From positions 37,212,058-37,276,057 of the forward strand of contig CM043946.1 in the NCBI GenBank assembly GCA_014529385.2: a stretch of 64,000 nt of DNA, written 5' to 3'. This DNA is from Adiantum capillus-veneris. Taxonomy: Eukaryota > Streptophyta > Polypodiopsida > Polypodiales > Pteridaceae. Every line of letters begins with the position of its first letter. Positions within the stretch are counted from its first letter, which is position 1. The notes below the pieces were generated by a model, which worked only from the letters and a program-made list of their open reading frames with translations, searched no databases and was not told where the DNA came from. Shown here piece after piece: positions 11,016 through 23,700 of this stretch. The position numbers were made by a program, and so were the translations under genes.

Positions 11016-11702
11016 TCACAAGCCCACAGGACTGCACCGATATAGCATTTTGTCACACAGAGCTATTGCAGCTTCTTTCGTTGTTGTGGCTGCATCTAAT
11101 ACTCTATCACTCACACCAGGTTTGCTGCACTCTGCTAAATACAAAGGGTGTGTAATAAGAAAATCATGAGGTTTAAAGAAGATATCTCTTTTGCTTGGTG
11201 TGCTAGTCAGAGATTCTGCATTCAAGGTTGGCGTTGGGTTCTGTGGATACATGTTCTGTATAATAGGCAACTTCTCTAAAATACTACCAACTACAACAAT
11301 TGTTGTCGAGTTTTGTGTTGGTAATGTATCCACGTATGGAAATCCCCAATAAGTGCACTTTCAAACCCTTCAAGTGCTAAGAATTTTGATGTTGTAGAAG
11401 CAAGAGCTCCCAATGCTATGCGTTTCACTGCCATAGCTCCTACACAGTCATGCAACGAGGCTTCTTCCTTAAAGGATTTTGACATGGTTTCTAAAGACCA
11501 GATTAACCATCTCAGTAGCAAGGTTCTGCTCAGCTAGCACTTTAGTAGCTCCTTCGCGAGTTACCACTACATGAGCTGTGTTATCGAAGACTTTGCTATA
11601 ATGAAAATTGTCCTGAAAGCTAGTAGCTTTGGAAGAGCTGGATGGAGGAGACTCAGACAAGAAACTAGTAGGTGGAGGTTGCCTTAAGTGGCCAGATAGC
11701 AA
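11016..11702 (-). pseudogene. Minus-strand coding remnant, copy B, extra frameshift
   Basis: Counterpart of 3597-4284. It is split in three: 11702-11469 (LRQPPPTSFLSESPP through NHVKIL), 11521-11291 (FKEEASLHDCVGAM to HTW) and 11333-11016. The first break is the shift shared by all copies. The second, near 11330, is private to B: copies A and C read CCCACGTATGG where B reads CCACGTATGG, one C fewer. This supports ongoing decay after duplication. Confidence 0.45.
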
Positions 11703-12450
11703 AAAATTAGAATCATCTAAATTATTCGATTTAGAAAAAATTTATTTATTGAGGCGTTTTAAGAGGGTAGCCAATGACCTATGAATATGCTTGTGGGAAG
11801 GTCTTCGTCCTCCAACTAGCTCTATCAGTCAATGTGCAGTTTGGACCCAGTCTGAATACACATCTTTGACCAACATTGTTTCATCTGAAATCTGTAAGAT
11901 TTGTTTTGTTGTGGTTTTAGCTAGTCAACAAGCTTTCAACCCGACAAAGTCAGCTTTGTTGCACAAGAAAAATATTTACAATTCATGTTGAGTCATTTGG
12001 ATTGGTTGAAATAAAGCTACACAGAACGGAGTCAATGTAGGTAGAGATGCTCTCCTGATAAGAAGAAGCATTCTCCTGGTCCTCAAATTAATTGTTGTAG
12101 AGCGATTGAGTAAGTTTATGTAGAACCAAAAAGGTGGAGCGCCTTGAGAGAGACGAGCAACATCAACGGCATCGGAAGGAGAAAGAGATGATCAGTAGAA
12201 ACAGATGCGAGCTAGTGAGAAGTTGCTGCGTTTATATGTCACTATGATTTTGTTGTCGGGTGTGGCATTGGCGTTTGTGCCTGTGCTTTTAATTTGGCAG
12301 AACCATCTATGCTTTTGCTGGCCAATCGGATGATGCCAAGTGGCATGGCCACCCTTGCGTGCTTTTTTGTGAGACTCTTTAAAGGATATCAAGGTAAAAA
12401 AAATTTTCTTTCTTCTCTTCTCTTACTCTTTCTTCTCTTCTCTTCTTTGT

Positions 12451-12509
<59 letters not shown>

Positions 12510-13160
12510 AATACACACACATGAACACACTTACTCACGTGCACGCATACACACACACACATATGCATGTATCCATATGCGTTTATCATAGACATAGCCA
12601 CAGACACAATGACAAACAACATGGATCAAGGTATGTTAATGAGCAAAGATCAATGGATTTAAAATACAACATATTTAGAAATGCAAAAGCAGCACAGGAG
12701 CTGAACAAAGTGACAAACATCATATCAAAATAGAGTGTCATGTTATACAAATTTCCTGGCATAAAATGTAGTTAGTGATTCAAAACTTGATCATGAGAAA
12801 GATAAATCGACCATCTTGGTGATCACTGCTGCCTCTACTTGACCCGCTAGCCCTCTTGGACCGTGATCCAATGTTCAATGCATGCTCGTATGATAGACGA
12901 GTGGCCTACATCTACATAGTGTGGATGTCTGAGTAAGCATCAAAGACGGATATCCATGGCAACATCTAGGTGTAAAGCACTAATGATTGGAGGTCCCATG
13001 CATTCAAGTGCCACAACACATCGATCGTCCTAAGAGGATCTTTTTGCCCTCATGAGCTATATATACCCTTATAATTGTGGAGTTGTTTGTTGTATTCTAG
13101 GCACACCAAGCTATATATGCTGGTTTCTAAATAAAACAAGGATAATTAAAAAAACAAAGC

Positions 13161-13205
<45 letters not shown>

Positions 13206-14064
13206 CAATATCATCTATTAGTTGAGTTTAGTACTCTACATGGTCAAGGCCTCCTGCTTTGGTCTCCAACTACATCACGTCCCAAAATTCATGCCTCTAC
13301 CCCAATTGTTTGTTGCTGATGCACAAATTGGCTTATGAATTACTTAAACACTTGCCATTTTTGGGTAATGGTAAGTGATCCATCAATACAAAATTTGGGC
13401 GTTTGATGTAACTACAACATTCAGAATTGAAGCTCAATTCATGGATTATAATGATACAAACATCATCTCCATCAAATGGCACAAGCTAAAAAGGGCTGAG
13501 ATAATTACTAGATTCAAATTCAAGTGGTCCATTACCTAGATGTTGTGGTAGTTACATGGAAGCAACAACTTAAATTCAATGATTTGTTTGAAAGCCTAGT
13601 ACAGTAACTATAATCAATGTGAAAAAAATACAACATGTTTGCGATGGGTGTGTAAGCCCAAAATCTAGCGAACCTTCAAAATTCCTGAAACAACCAATAG
13701 AACACCCTTCCATGCTTTGATACATTAGGGAGGGGTTGATGAAGAAAAGATGAACCATGGAAGAATGAGTGCATAATCTCATCCCAAAATTGTGCACAAC
13801 GTAACTTTCCAGATTTTTGCTCATCAAAGTGTACTGTTTGTCCAATTCAATGCTATAACTACACATTATTGAACAATTAAAACTAAAAAATTTGGAGGCC
13901 CTTCAAATATATTGTTATAAAGACTCATGGGTTGCTTTACTTCAAATTCTACCCCTGATGACAAGTTGCTTAATCCCAGCCCATAAACATGAAACCTTAT
14001 GTATATTAGAGCTAAAATACAACCTGGATGCACCAATTGCTCTTGCTAAATAGTCCATACATGC

Positions 14065-14137
<73 letters not shown>

Positions 14138-14569
14138 TTTTGGGTGTATCTTTGGTTCTTTTTATAAAGTGGATATTCATTCAAGAGTGGAAATGATAAG
14201 AGAGCTAGCATGCAAAGCAGAGAGAAAATTTATTTATTTTAGCCTCCATGAAATTCTAAAGAATAAGTTTGGAGTACAAAATGTCGTTCTAAAAAAGGGA
14301 AGGATTGATTATGGACCATAAAGAAAGCTACAAAATCCAAGAGCTCAAAGTCATGGGGGATTTGTGGGGGATTCTCTAAAGATTAACGTATAGTACTACG
14401 TAAATGTACAAGAGACGATCAGGTCATAAAAGGGTGGGAAGTTGCATTTACAAAAAAAAAAGGTTTTGTATTTAGTGATATATAATGGGAAATATGTGAA
14501 CGTAGGCAATGTCTTCTTATTTGTACTAGGTAATTACTTGGGTCAAAAGTACATTAGGAAAAATGTGAT

Positions 14570-17500
14570 CCCCAAAAGGACCCTTTAGCTTAAGGGGTGA
14601 TTATGCATTGAAAAACATGAGGAGGGTGGTGGCCATAACTATACCCTCTAAAAAGTAGAAAGGGAGTAGAGGGAAGGGGTGGGGTCCACCATTCTTTCCT
14701 TTCAACATAAAATAATTCTCATTTGCACCCTCCAAAAACTTTGAATATATCATATGGTAAAAAAAACTAATTTTTGCCAACAAATGACCATTTTCTCAGC
14801 CATCTCTCTCCAAAGTCACCCGTTTATTTAAACCCATCCTCTCTCTTTACAAAATCCCCCGTAGTCCTCTCTCTCCAAGCTCTCCATAGTTGCAACAACT
14901 TCGAAACTTTGTTGAAGTAGTTAAAGTAGCTGGCATCAAAGGATAAGAAGCTATGTATACATGCGAAATCCACTGAGTCATCAGAGGAGTCATGCACAAC
15001 TCGTAGTGCCCCAGTGATGGGCCAGAAGCTCTAAAGAGACACAACCACTAGAGGTAGTAAAGGTTAAACAGGTGAAGCATTTAACCTAGGTTTTATACTC
15101 CACTTGAGATCATCTCATACAGAGGGATTGGCTTTAAAGTTGTCTTAGTTGGACAATTGATGGGAAGTTAGGCATCCACAAGTAGCATTCTAGAGTTACC
15201 CTTAGTTTCATGGATTGGTAGAAAAGGCAAATGGAATGCCTTGTAAAATCGTCCCTAAGTAGGGTAGTAGAAATCTTGGTATTGCGATAAGCATTTTTCC
15301 ATAGCACTATGGGTGTCTCTTGAGAATGCCTTCTAGAACATCACTTGGGTACAGTCATTTTAAGCTTCTGTATGGCAAGGAGGCCATTTTACCAATTGAA
15401 GTGTAATTAACAAGCTTGAGAGTCCTAAATAGAGAAAGTGACAACATGAAGAAACAATTAAACAAATGAATACTTGATCTAGAATGCTTGGATCTAGGCA
15501 GAGATGATGCCATTAACTACTACACCACCTACAAAACTCAAAACACCTAAAATTTGACTAAACACTCACTCTACTGGTGGAAGGAATGCTAGTTCTCAGA
15601 TATGACAATCTTTTTGGCACATGCAAGGATACAAGTTCATGCCAAGATGGGAAGACACCTAGATCATTTTGTAGTAACACTCCAATTGCACCTATCGATT
15701 ACCAAATGTAAACGGCAAGATCCACAAAACTAGAGTCAATGGATGGCGCCTAAACCAATATTTTGAAAGGTTTGACCCCATTAGGGTAAATATGAATCCC
15801 AAAAGAGCCTTGTAAGGATTCCTAATTTTAAGGGCTTAACACTAATTTGGTAACCTAACAGGACATAAAAGTGTTCTTTCAAGGATTTGTAAAAAAAATC
15901 AATACTACTATCATATGTACGTGTTTAAAGAAGTCCTTACATCAGCTCAAAGCTAAAACCACACTCTATTTTAGAAAAATGAGAAACACTCACAACTCTT
16001 GATTATATGGTCATGAGGAGCAGTCAAAGCCAAAGGAGTGCTCAAAATGACCAAAAACAACATATTTGCTAGGCGAACCCTATTTTACACAATGTACAAA
16101 ATTCTCCAGTGTACAAGCATATTTTTTCTATAAACATTAATGGGTTCTTACCCAATGTACGTGGTTGTTGTAGCCACAAAATGTTTTGTTTGAAAGTAGA
16201 ATTAAGTACAAAAAAGTTTCATTTTTCATATTCAGCTGACCTATCATGGATGTTTCTGTGCCTACACCTATCATTACCACTATAAATTCGTCCATATTAC
16301 ACACTTTGGTTCTTTACTTTTATTTTTAGGAATAGAAAGCATAAAAATCATCAAATCCTATCTTCATAAGACAATTTGGAACACACCTGTGAAGTACAAA
16401 AATTGTACGAATGAAAAAACTGGCCTCCACAATGTGGCCTTCTATATCACTTATAAACCTATCAAGCTCATGCCAAATTGAGATTGTATCGTTTTGTTTG
16501 AAGCTAAGATTCAAAATGCACCATGTTGATTGAGTGAAATTTAGAAATTTGAAGAAAATATGAGCATAACTCAAAATGAGTTTGATTTTGGTAGACTGCA
16601 AAATCACTCCCACCTCTGTGTTGTTTGCTATTTAGGGTCTTAGGGCCCCCAAAAGTCAAGGAAGCAGAGTTATATAGTAATCACTCAATGACGGCACTCA
16701 AGCTTGCCTTATGATTTTAAAAACACCTTCAAAGTATTCATCGAAGTGTGAATTTTACTAATAAATCAACATAAAGAGTTTTTCATAAATGGGCCATAAC
16801 TTCCAATACATAGAATCTCTGGCTATTAGAAGCATGAAAACATCTTTATAATTACCCATGCTAACTCTGTAGCTTACCCATGCTAGCTATGTAGCACTTA
16901 AAAGGCCATTAAGTTGTGCTTAAGAGTGGTCTAATGCCTATTTTATAAAAATTGGCCAAAAACGGCACACCTTTTTCCGTTCAAGTTAGGTTTGAAAATG
17001 TTATTTAAACCAAACTCTAAAGATGGAATCACTAGCCCAAAAAATTTCCAAGTTTTTTTCAAGTCATAAGCAAGCTTTGTGGGTATAGAACGCCTTAGAA
17101 TCTACTTGGCATCTCAAGTAACAATTCTTGGAAGTTGTTGAGTTAAGAGGACACAAAAGTGTCCAAGGACACGAAAGTGTTATGTTACCACTCTAGTGTC
17201 AAAGCTAAAAATGTGTGTGGTTAAGGGGACAAGGCCAATGATTGAGGGTAGTTTCATAGGTTTTTTTTAGGCTCTCATACGTTTTTTCTAGACCTAAATA
17301 GAGACTAGGGACGGGGAAGCTACATTCTCTCTCTAACTTTTCAAAGAGATAAGGGAGAGTGGAAGAGGGGGTGGGGGTGGAGCCCATGCTTTCCCTCCAA
17401 CATAAATAGACTTCCCATTTACGTGCATCAAAAGACCCTAAAAATTCAAAATTTTTAAAAGTGCCCAAAACCTCATTTTTCACTCTCCAACCACCCCACC

Positions 17501-17857
17501 CCTCTCCCCAAACCTATTATATGGTCTCTCACTACAAGCTCCCCCATCTTCATCTACACCTTCATAGTCCTCTCTCTCCAAGCTCTCCATGGCTACAGTA
17601 GCTATCAAAATTTTTCCAACCACCTCTTTTACCCTTTCATCTACACCTTCATAACCCTCCATTTCCAAGTTTTCCATGGCTGCAACATATATGGAATCTC
17701 TTCCAACCTCCAAGCTTTCCATGGATGTAACATCTATGCAAATCCTTTCAACCACCTCTTCTCCCCTTTTATCTACACCTTCATATCCCATAGTCTCCAA
17801 GATCTCCATGGCTACAACACCTATGGAAATGATTCCAGCCACCTCTTGTACCCTTGC
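14570..17857 (+). mobile_element. Decayed Ty3-gypsy element with diverged LTR-like ends
   Basis: Two regions about 2.6 kb apart share the same order of motifs. Near 14590-14930 and 17210-17620 both contain an AAGGGG start, a GGTGGGG/GGTGGAG stretch, AACATAAA, and then TAGTCCTCTCTCTCCAAG followed by CTCTCCAT. Between them lies an integrase remnant (15285-15545). I interpret them as badly diverged LTRs of one element that has lost most of pol. The right-hand copy goes on into imperfect repeats of a CTACACCTTCATA-CTCTCCATGG motif up to 17857. The ends are not precise. Confidence 0.45.
15285..15545 (+). pseudogene. Ty3-gypsy integrase C-terminal remnant
   Basis: In the plus strand, RTSLGYSHFKLLYGKEAILPIEV, then LTSLRVLNRESDN and LDLECLDLGRDDAINYYTTY, match the well-known integrase tail of plant gypsy elements (usual form GYSPFxLVYGxEAVLPIE). 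An in-frame TAA follows PIEV, and the upstream ALW motif is in another frame. It is a relic; no RT or RNase H survives nearby. From 15560 to 17200 I see no gene. Confidence 0.6.
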
Positions 17858-18095
17858 CATGTTATGATGCTCGTTGAGCGCGAAAGATTAAGGAAAAAGT
17901 GAAATTTACTGTTTTTGCATCATTTTGTAGAAATTCTGTTTTGCAAGTTGATTTTTAGCAAATCAGAGCAGGCTATGGAAATTTTGCATCACATAGCTGT
18001 CGAAGAGCGCAACAAGAGCAACAAGATTGTGTGAGACGGACTTGGGTTGTTTTGGCTCCGTTTGGGAGTTATGTTCAGTTGAGCTACCGCTTTTC
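17858..18095 (+). repeat. 5' LTR remnant of the chromovirus
   Basis: This segment matches 30038-30270 of the 3' LTR, including TTAAGGAAAAAGTGAAATTT, GGAAATTTTGCATCACATA and GAAGAGCGCAACAAGAGCAA. It is truncated on both sides: LTR homology begins near 17858 and gives way to gag near 18100. Confidence 0.8.
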
Positions 18096-18099
18096 TGGA

Positions 18100-18887
18100 T
18101 GCTATTGCGAAGGCCTAAAATTATGAGAAGAAGGTGAAGTATGAGACCCCCAACCCTACTTCAAGCATAATTATATCTACCGGGAATAGAACGCAGAATA
18201 GGCCTTTTCTGTCAACACCTCAGACAAACACTAAATTTTCTCGCAGGAATTTTACAAATAATGAGAGAAGACAACCTAGTAGTTTTTCAAATCAGAATCA
18301 TAATTTCAATTGAAATCAGAGTACAAATCAGAATGCTGTAAACAATCGCAATCAAAATTTGGGTCAGAAGAATGCAAATCAGAATCAAAGAAAATGACCA
18401 CCGCTGCGGTGGCAACATGATCCTTCTCTTCTAGAACGAGCAAGGAAATTTGGGTTGTGTTTTTGTTGCGGTGACCAAGGTCACAAGACGTTGAATGTCC
18501 AAATAAGGAGATCAATAAGGCGGTTCTTGCACGAATGGAAGCCAATATGAATGCAATGGACACTACGATTGAGGAAGCAAGGGAGGAAGGTAAGTGCTCT
18601 GAAATTCCTATGAAATGTATGAGAACGTATGTGCATCATTTAAAGACATCTGTTATAAGAATTCGGGGTAAGATAGGAACTGAAATTGTGAATTTTCTCA
18701 TTGATTCGGGTAGTACGCATTGTTTTATGTCTAATAAGCTTGCGCAGACTTTGAAATTGAATTCTGATTTCCACATTAGGAGACCTGTATAATTTTCTAA
18801 TGGGAAGAAACATTATACACAGGATCATATTCAAAACTTACCTTTTTTGCTGAATAAAGAGAAATATTCGGGAGAATTTTATGTTAT
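18100..18887 (+). pseudogene. Chromovirus gag C-terminus and protease, broken
   Basis: An Asn/Gln-rich gag tail leads to a zinc knuckle CFCCGDQGHK whose last cysteine (ECPNKE) is in another frame, near 18485, so one or two bases have been lost. A frame from 18535 contains the aspartic-protease motif LIDSGSTHCFMS and stops at TAA 18790-18792. The same frame then continues as FSNGKKHYTQDH... to EFYVIG, where the CACTA is inserted. The amino-terminal capsid part of gag is absent. Confidence 0.8.
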
Positions 18888-19132
18888 TGGCACTACAAGA
18901 GGCTCTTCATATTAGCGACGCTTACACAGCGACGCTAAAAAAAAAAAATCCCGGCGTCGCTATGAGCGTCGCTATAAGCGTCTCTATGAGCGTCGCAAAT
19001 TTACAAAGTTATTGGCACTACAAGAGGCTCTTCATATTAGCGACGCTTACACAGCGGCGCTAAAAAAAAAAATTCCCGGCGTCGCTATGAGCGTCGCTAT
19101 AAGCGTCTCTATGAGCGTCGCAAATTTACAAA
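18883..19132 (+). repeat. 125-bp tandem duplication of the CACTA 5' end with 8 bp of host DNA
   Basis: The sequence GTTATTGG + CACTACAAGAGG... to ...GCAAATTTACAAA occurs twice in a row, with the CACTA start at 18891 and again at 19016. The second copy also carries the eight chromovirus bases GTTATTGG. The duplication therefore took place after insertion and included flanking DNA. The two copies differ at only a few bases. Confidence 0.93.
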
Positions 19133-19155
19133 GAAATTTGCGACGCTCATAGCGA
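19114..19155. repeat. Perfect inverted repeat, CACTA 5' subterminal region
   Basis: Arms of 18 bp containing GAGCGTCGCAAATTT and its complement are separated by ACAAAG. The arms carry the GCGTCGC core seen in the subterminal arrays. Confidence 0.9.
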
Positions 19156-19188
19156 CACCGGCTGGGGTAAAAAAATAACCGAGCGCGC

Positions 19189-19217
19189 CCAAAAACTCAG
19201 ATCTCAGATCTGAGTTT
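19189..19217. repeat. 13-bp perfect palindrome around AGATCT
   Basis: AAAAACTCAGATC and its complement flank a 3-base loop. It lies in CACTA 5' noncoding DNA ahead of CA/CT/GA microsatellites (about 19240-19710) that hold no gene. Confidence 0.85.
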
Positions 19218-19278
19218 TTCGGCGCCCTCAAGCAAAGAGCAGGTAACACTCTCCCTCTCTCTCTCTCTTTTTCTTCTC

Positions 19279-19309
<31 letters not shown>

Positions 19310-19427
19310 AGAGGAAGGAGAGCCAGGTATGCTCCTTCCCTCTCCTCATTCTCATGTTCCCTTCCCCTCTTTCTCTCTCCCTCTCTCTCTCTCTCACACA
19401 CACACATACACACACACACATAGTGTT

Positions 19428-19479
<52 letters not shown>

Positions 19480-20063
19480 AACAAAAACAAAAACGCACAC
19501 ACACATACATAAACAAAGAATGCACACACACATTGAGAGAGAAAAAGAGAGAGAGAGCATGCATAAACAAAAAACGCACGCATTGAGAGAGGAAAAGAGA
19601 GAGAGAACATGCATAAATAAAAAACGCACACATTGAGAGAGAAAAAGAGAGAGAAAACATGCATACGATCCAAAAAAACGCACACACATTGAGAGAGAAA
19701 GAGAGAGAAACTAATTTAACGTCGTAGGAAACTAATTAAAATTAAAAGACCTAAAGATCTAGCCGACGAAGAGTTGAACTCAAGACCTATTATTCAAGAG
19801 GGAAATGGCATAATCAATCTATCATACTTGGCATGGGTGATAGAAAGGTTATACCATTTATCTCTTTTTATTGGCACACACATCCACACACGCGCACACA
19901 CACAAGAAGAAGAGAGTTATAACGTCGTAGGAAACTATCTTAAAAGACGTTAAAGATTAGGTTATATGTAGACTTACATTAAATTAGATTTAGGTTTATT
20001 TTTAACTAGATTTACGTTTATTTAAGCTAGATTTAGATTTACATTATATTAGATTAGATTTAG

Positions 20064-20256
20064 GTCTCCATAGACTGCGATGCCTGCATGAAGCGGGTGA
20101 AGAAAGCCCTCAATGGAATATAGGGTATTGCTGCCTTCACTCATGGTGGGCTCCGTCGATCCAAAAGTACTGGTGAAATGTCTTCAGAAGATAGGGAAGA
20201 AGGTGGATCTTCAGGGCGGCAAGAGTCACTACATCCCCGACACAATGACCATCTAG
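20064..20256 (+). pseudogene. Captured heavy-metal-associated (HMA) domain gene fragment inside the CACTA
   Basis: The plus strand reads VSIDCDACMKRVKKALNGI, then after a stop and a frame change MVGSVDPKVLVKCLQK and IGKKVDLQGGKSHY, ending at TAG 20254-20256. This matches the plan of plant HMA proteins: a CxxC metal site (here CDAC), a KVKK helix, then a VDPxKVLxxLQKxGKK second half. The central strand between the halves is partly deleted. HMA domains bind copper or zinc through the two cysteines. It lies in noncoding DNA upstream of the transposase, between two similar AT-rich blocks (19969-20070 and 20274-20350). The family call rests on motif reading only. Confidence 0.7.
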
Positions 20257-20640
20257 ACAACCTCTAGTCATTAGACTTACGTTAAACTAAATTTAGCTTT
20301 ATTTTTAGTTAAATTTACGTTTATTTAGATTTACGCTTATTTACGTTAGATCGAGTCCACGCAAGAATTACTTACGGTTTAGGGTTTAGAGTTAGACGAA
20401 CAGTGAGAAGATCTACTGTGAAAAGATGTTAAGATGAAGTGAAGTGCTACAGCTAGAGAAGAGGCAAAGGGGTTTTGTCCACTACATGCAGTATCATGTA
20501 GACGTGGGTGTGTAGATTTCTTGTACCCACAAATATAGGTATTGACCAATAAAGACGAGATTATAACCCGGTGGTTCTGATCTCCGTGCACCTCTAGACC
20601 GAGGTGTGCGGGGATTGGACATGACTAGAGAATGTGAGGT

Positions 20641-20642
<2 letters not shown>

Positions 20643-20693
<51 letters not shown>
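20643..20693. repeat. (GA)n microsatellite in the transposase 5' region
   Basis: About 50 bp of GA end 66 bp before the transposase ATG. GA tracts can act as GAGA-type promoter elements in plants, but that role is only a possibility here. Confidence 0.95.
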
Positions 20694-20696
<3 letters not shown>

Positions 20697-20758
20697 GACG
20701 AAGAATGCCAATAAAATATTAAATTTGTTGTCCAGGTTATAAGTTTTTTATCCTCATT

Positions 20759-23700
20759 ATGAGTAGCGACGAGGATGTGGGACCGTCCAACCGAAACACC
20801 TATCTCTCAACGAGGGTCTTATGTCCTTGTAATCAATGCAAGCATGCTGTGCGACGGACAAGACGTGTTTCTTTGCAGCACGTTCGCGAATTTGGCGAGT
20901 TTGATCCATCTATTATAGATCGAGTTGTTGCCAATTATAACTCGTCGGACTCTGACGCTGGCCAACAAGCAGCAATCTTGCAACCGAATAGACGTGTTCG
21001 CAGGCGCTTTGGTCAAGCAGCATATGTGAGGCCACAAGATGTAGCCTCTGACAGCTCGGGGGATGATCATGCTGAGCACATTCCCAACGAGGCAATGTTT
21101 GAGCCCGAGATCGATGAAATGATCGAGACGATCATGGATTCAGAAAGGCTTATCTATGATGATATGAAAAGTGAAGCCGATACGCCATTGTATAATGGAG
21201 CACGTATGTCTAGATTGAAAGCACTCCTGGTTCTTCTCAACATGCAGGCAAAGTTTGGATGGAGTGACACTAGCATCACAGCGCTTTTGAGGTCATCTAT
21301 TACAATTAGTTTACTTTAACAGAACTCTAAATGTATAATGATCTGATAGACTTTTACACGACTGTATCATATTTTTATGTTGTGTAGATTGCTGAAAGAG
21401 CACATACTACCAGCTGACAATGTGATGCCAGATTCCCGAGATGAAGCAAGAAAGATTTTGCGAAACTTGGGGATGGATTACAATTCTATCCACGCTTGTC
21501 CTAATGACTGCATTCTTTTCAGAGGAGAATACACAGACATGGAGAAGTGTCCGAAATGTGATTCCGAAAGATATCGAGTAGATCTCCACGGGACAAAAAT
21601 TCTACAAAAGGTTTTGCGACATTTTCCTCTGCTTCCTCGCATCAAGCATTTCTTCGAATGTAAGTCCATGGCCGCCCTAGCATCATGGCATGAGGAGAAT
21701 AAATCTTCGGATGGTGTGCTACGAATTCCTGCAGATTGCGCAGCCTGGAAACATATAGATGGAACATGGTCGGATTTTGCCAGGGAAGCTCGAAATTTGC
21801 GCTTAGGCCTGGCTATGGATGGCGTAAATCCATTTGGTCAAAGATCAACATCTTACAGTGTATGGCCCGTTGTCATCGTCAACTACAACATTCCCCCGTG
21901 GTTGACTACGAAGAAGGGGCACCTATGGCTAAGCTTGATTGTGCCAGGGCGATATAAAGTGGGGAATATGGATGTGTATCTTCGTCCACTATTGGAAGAG
22001 CTACAACAATTGTGGATTGGCATAGAGGTGGTGGATATGAGCCGACACATAGGACGACGGAATGCTTTGATCAGAGGCATTCTAATGTGGACCATGCCTG
22101 ACTATCCCGAGCTAACAGAATGCTCAGGTGATCTATTGACACTCACTACTCAGACACTGTAAATATTGTTTTTTCCCATAGTTGATCTATTATCATGTGT
22201 ATACATGCAGGGCTTCAAACAAGCGGATATAGAGCATGTGTCACATGTGGACCTAGACTGAATGCACGTAGGGCACCCTCACTGAAGAAGCAAATCTACG
22301 AAGGTCATCAAGCGTATCTTCCAGAGAATCATGTGTTACGCGACGGCTTTTTGGGAAGAGAGCCACCAAGGATGTCTGCACAAGCATGGTTAGAGCAGAA
22401 GGAGATGTGCGATGACGGATTGCCTCCAGGGATGAAGAGACTATCTCTATGGTACGAGTTACCATACTGGCCCCGACTCATGATCAATCACTTGCTCGAT
22501 CCAATGCACATATTCAAGAATGTGGGTAATCTACTATGGGACCATTTGACAGGCAAGAAAGATACTTTGGGAGCCAGAGTTGACCTTAGAAATGTGGATC
22601 GTATGGAGCAATATTGGCCGCAAGCAGCGTCTGATGGATCGATAAAACTCCCTAAAGCACCATGGATTTTCACAAGAGCCCAAGAACGCAAAGTAAAAGA
22701 GGCCATTCGATCTTTGCGGACCCCCACTGGCGTAATGCACTCGCTCCGAACGTGTTTTACTAAAGAAGGAAAGCTTACCGGTTTGAAGTCACACGATTGG
22801 CATAAAATGTGTCAGGTACGTTCATAGTGGTCTTTAATATCATTGCATAAAATGTGGACTTTAATATCATTGTTGCACATACTATACAGTTTATTTTACC
22901 GGTTGCCATTGAGGGATGTTTGTCTCTCGACATCCGTAACACAATCTACAAACTTGCAAAGCTGGTGCAATGGATCTCACAAAAGGAGATCCACGTAGAC
23001 TCCATACCATTTGCCAAACTAAATGCTGTGGAGCTTGTGTGCATGTTTGAGAAACATTTTCCTACTACCATGCTAACCATTCAGGTGCATCTTCTTGTTC
23101 ACATAGTTGATGAGGTGGAAATAGTTGGCACAGTTCATTCCAGATGGATGTTCTTCTTAGAGCGTTTCATGAAAACGCTTAAGGGATATGTGCGTCAAAA
23201 GGCACGTCCGGAGGGTAGCATGGCAGAAGGTTGGTTGGTATCAGAGTCCCTAGTGTACATTGGAGAGTGGCTAGACGGATTTGATAAATCCCGGGACACG
23301 CTATGGCGAACCATAGATGATGAGCGCATATCTGGGATTGTCATGTGCAATCTTGGTGTTGAGAAGAAGATGACGGAAGATCTAGAGGCTAAAATCAACC
23401 GATTTTGCATGCTTCACAATCCAGTGATGCAAAAGTGGATTTCACAATATGAGGATGCAAAGCAAGAGCGACAAAGGGCACGAATCGAGTGGAGAGGGGG
23501 AAGACGACCACCAATGCACTATCCAGCGGTACTGGAGAGCCTACCAACCTTCATGAGCTTAAGATGGTTGCACAACCAATTGAAAAGCGCACAACAATGC
23601 GGTGACGAAGTGACTGAAGAAGAGTGGGAGTACTCTCGGGGTTGCGCGACCAAGGTAAGTTTGCAATGTACGACTAGCTAGTGAATTTATTTCTAAACGT

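Larger units (their letters stand above)
6705..14445 (+). repeat. Segmental duplication unit, copy B (complete)
   Basis: This is the only copy with both ends in the window. It begins inside a gypsy protease remnant that is also found immediately upstream of copy C (54896 onward). It ends with the same AAGGGTGGGAAGTTGC sequence that closes copy A. A and B are therefore head to tail, with the short shared word TGC at the junction. It differs from its sisters by a 111 bp tandem duplication (7287-7510) and a large in-frame deletion in the small gene. Confidence 0.93.

Noticed and set aside
17480-17860. 126-codon minus-strand frame with repeated AMESLE / GYEGVDE motifs
   Set aside because: It arises from imperfect DNA repeats inside an LTR-like region; no sign of a conserved protein.
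19197-19689. Long reading frames rich in Leu/Ser/Cys/Val on the minus strand
   Set aside because: They are produced by CT, CA and GA microsatellites, which are open in several frames at once; the frames shadow each other.
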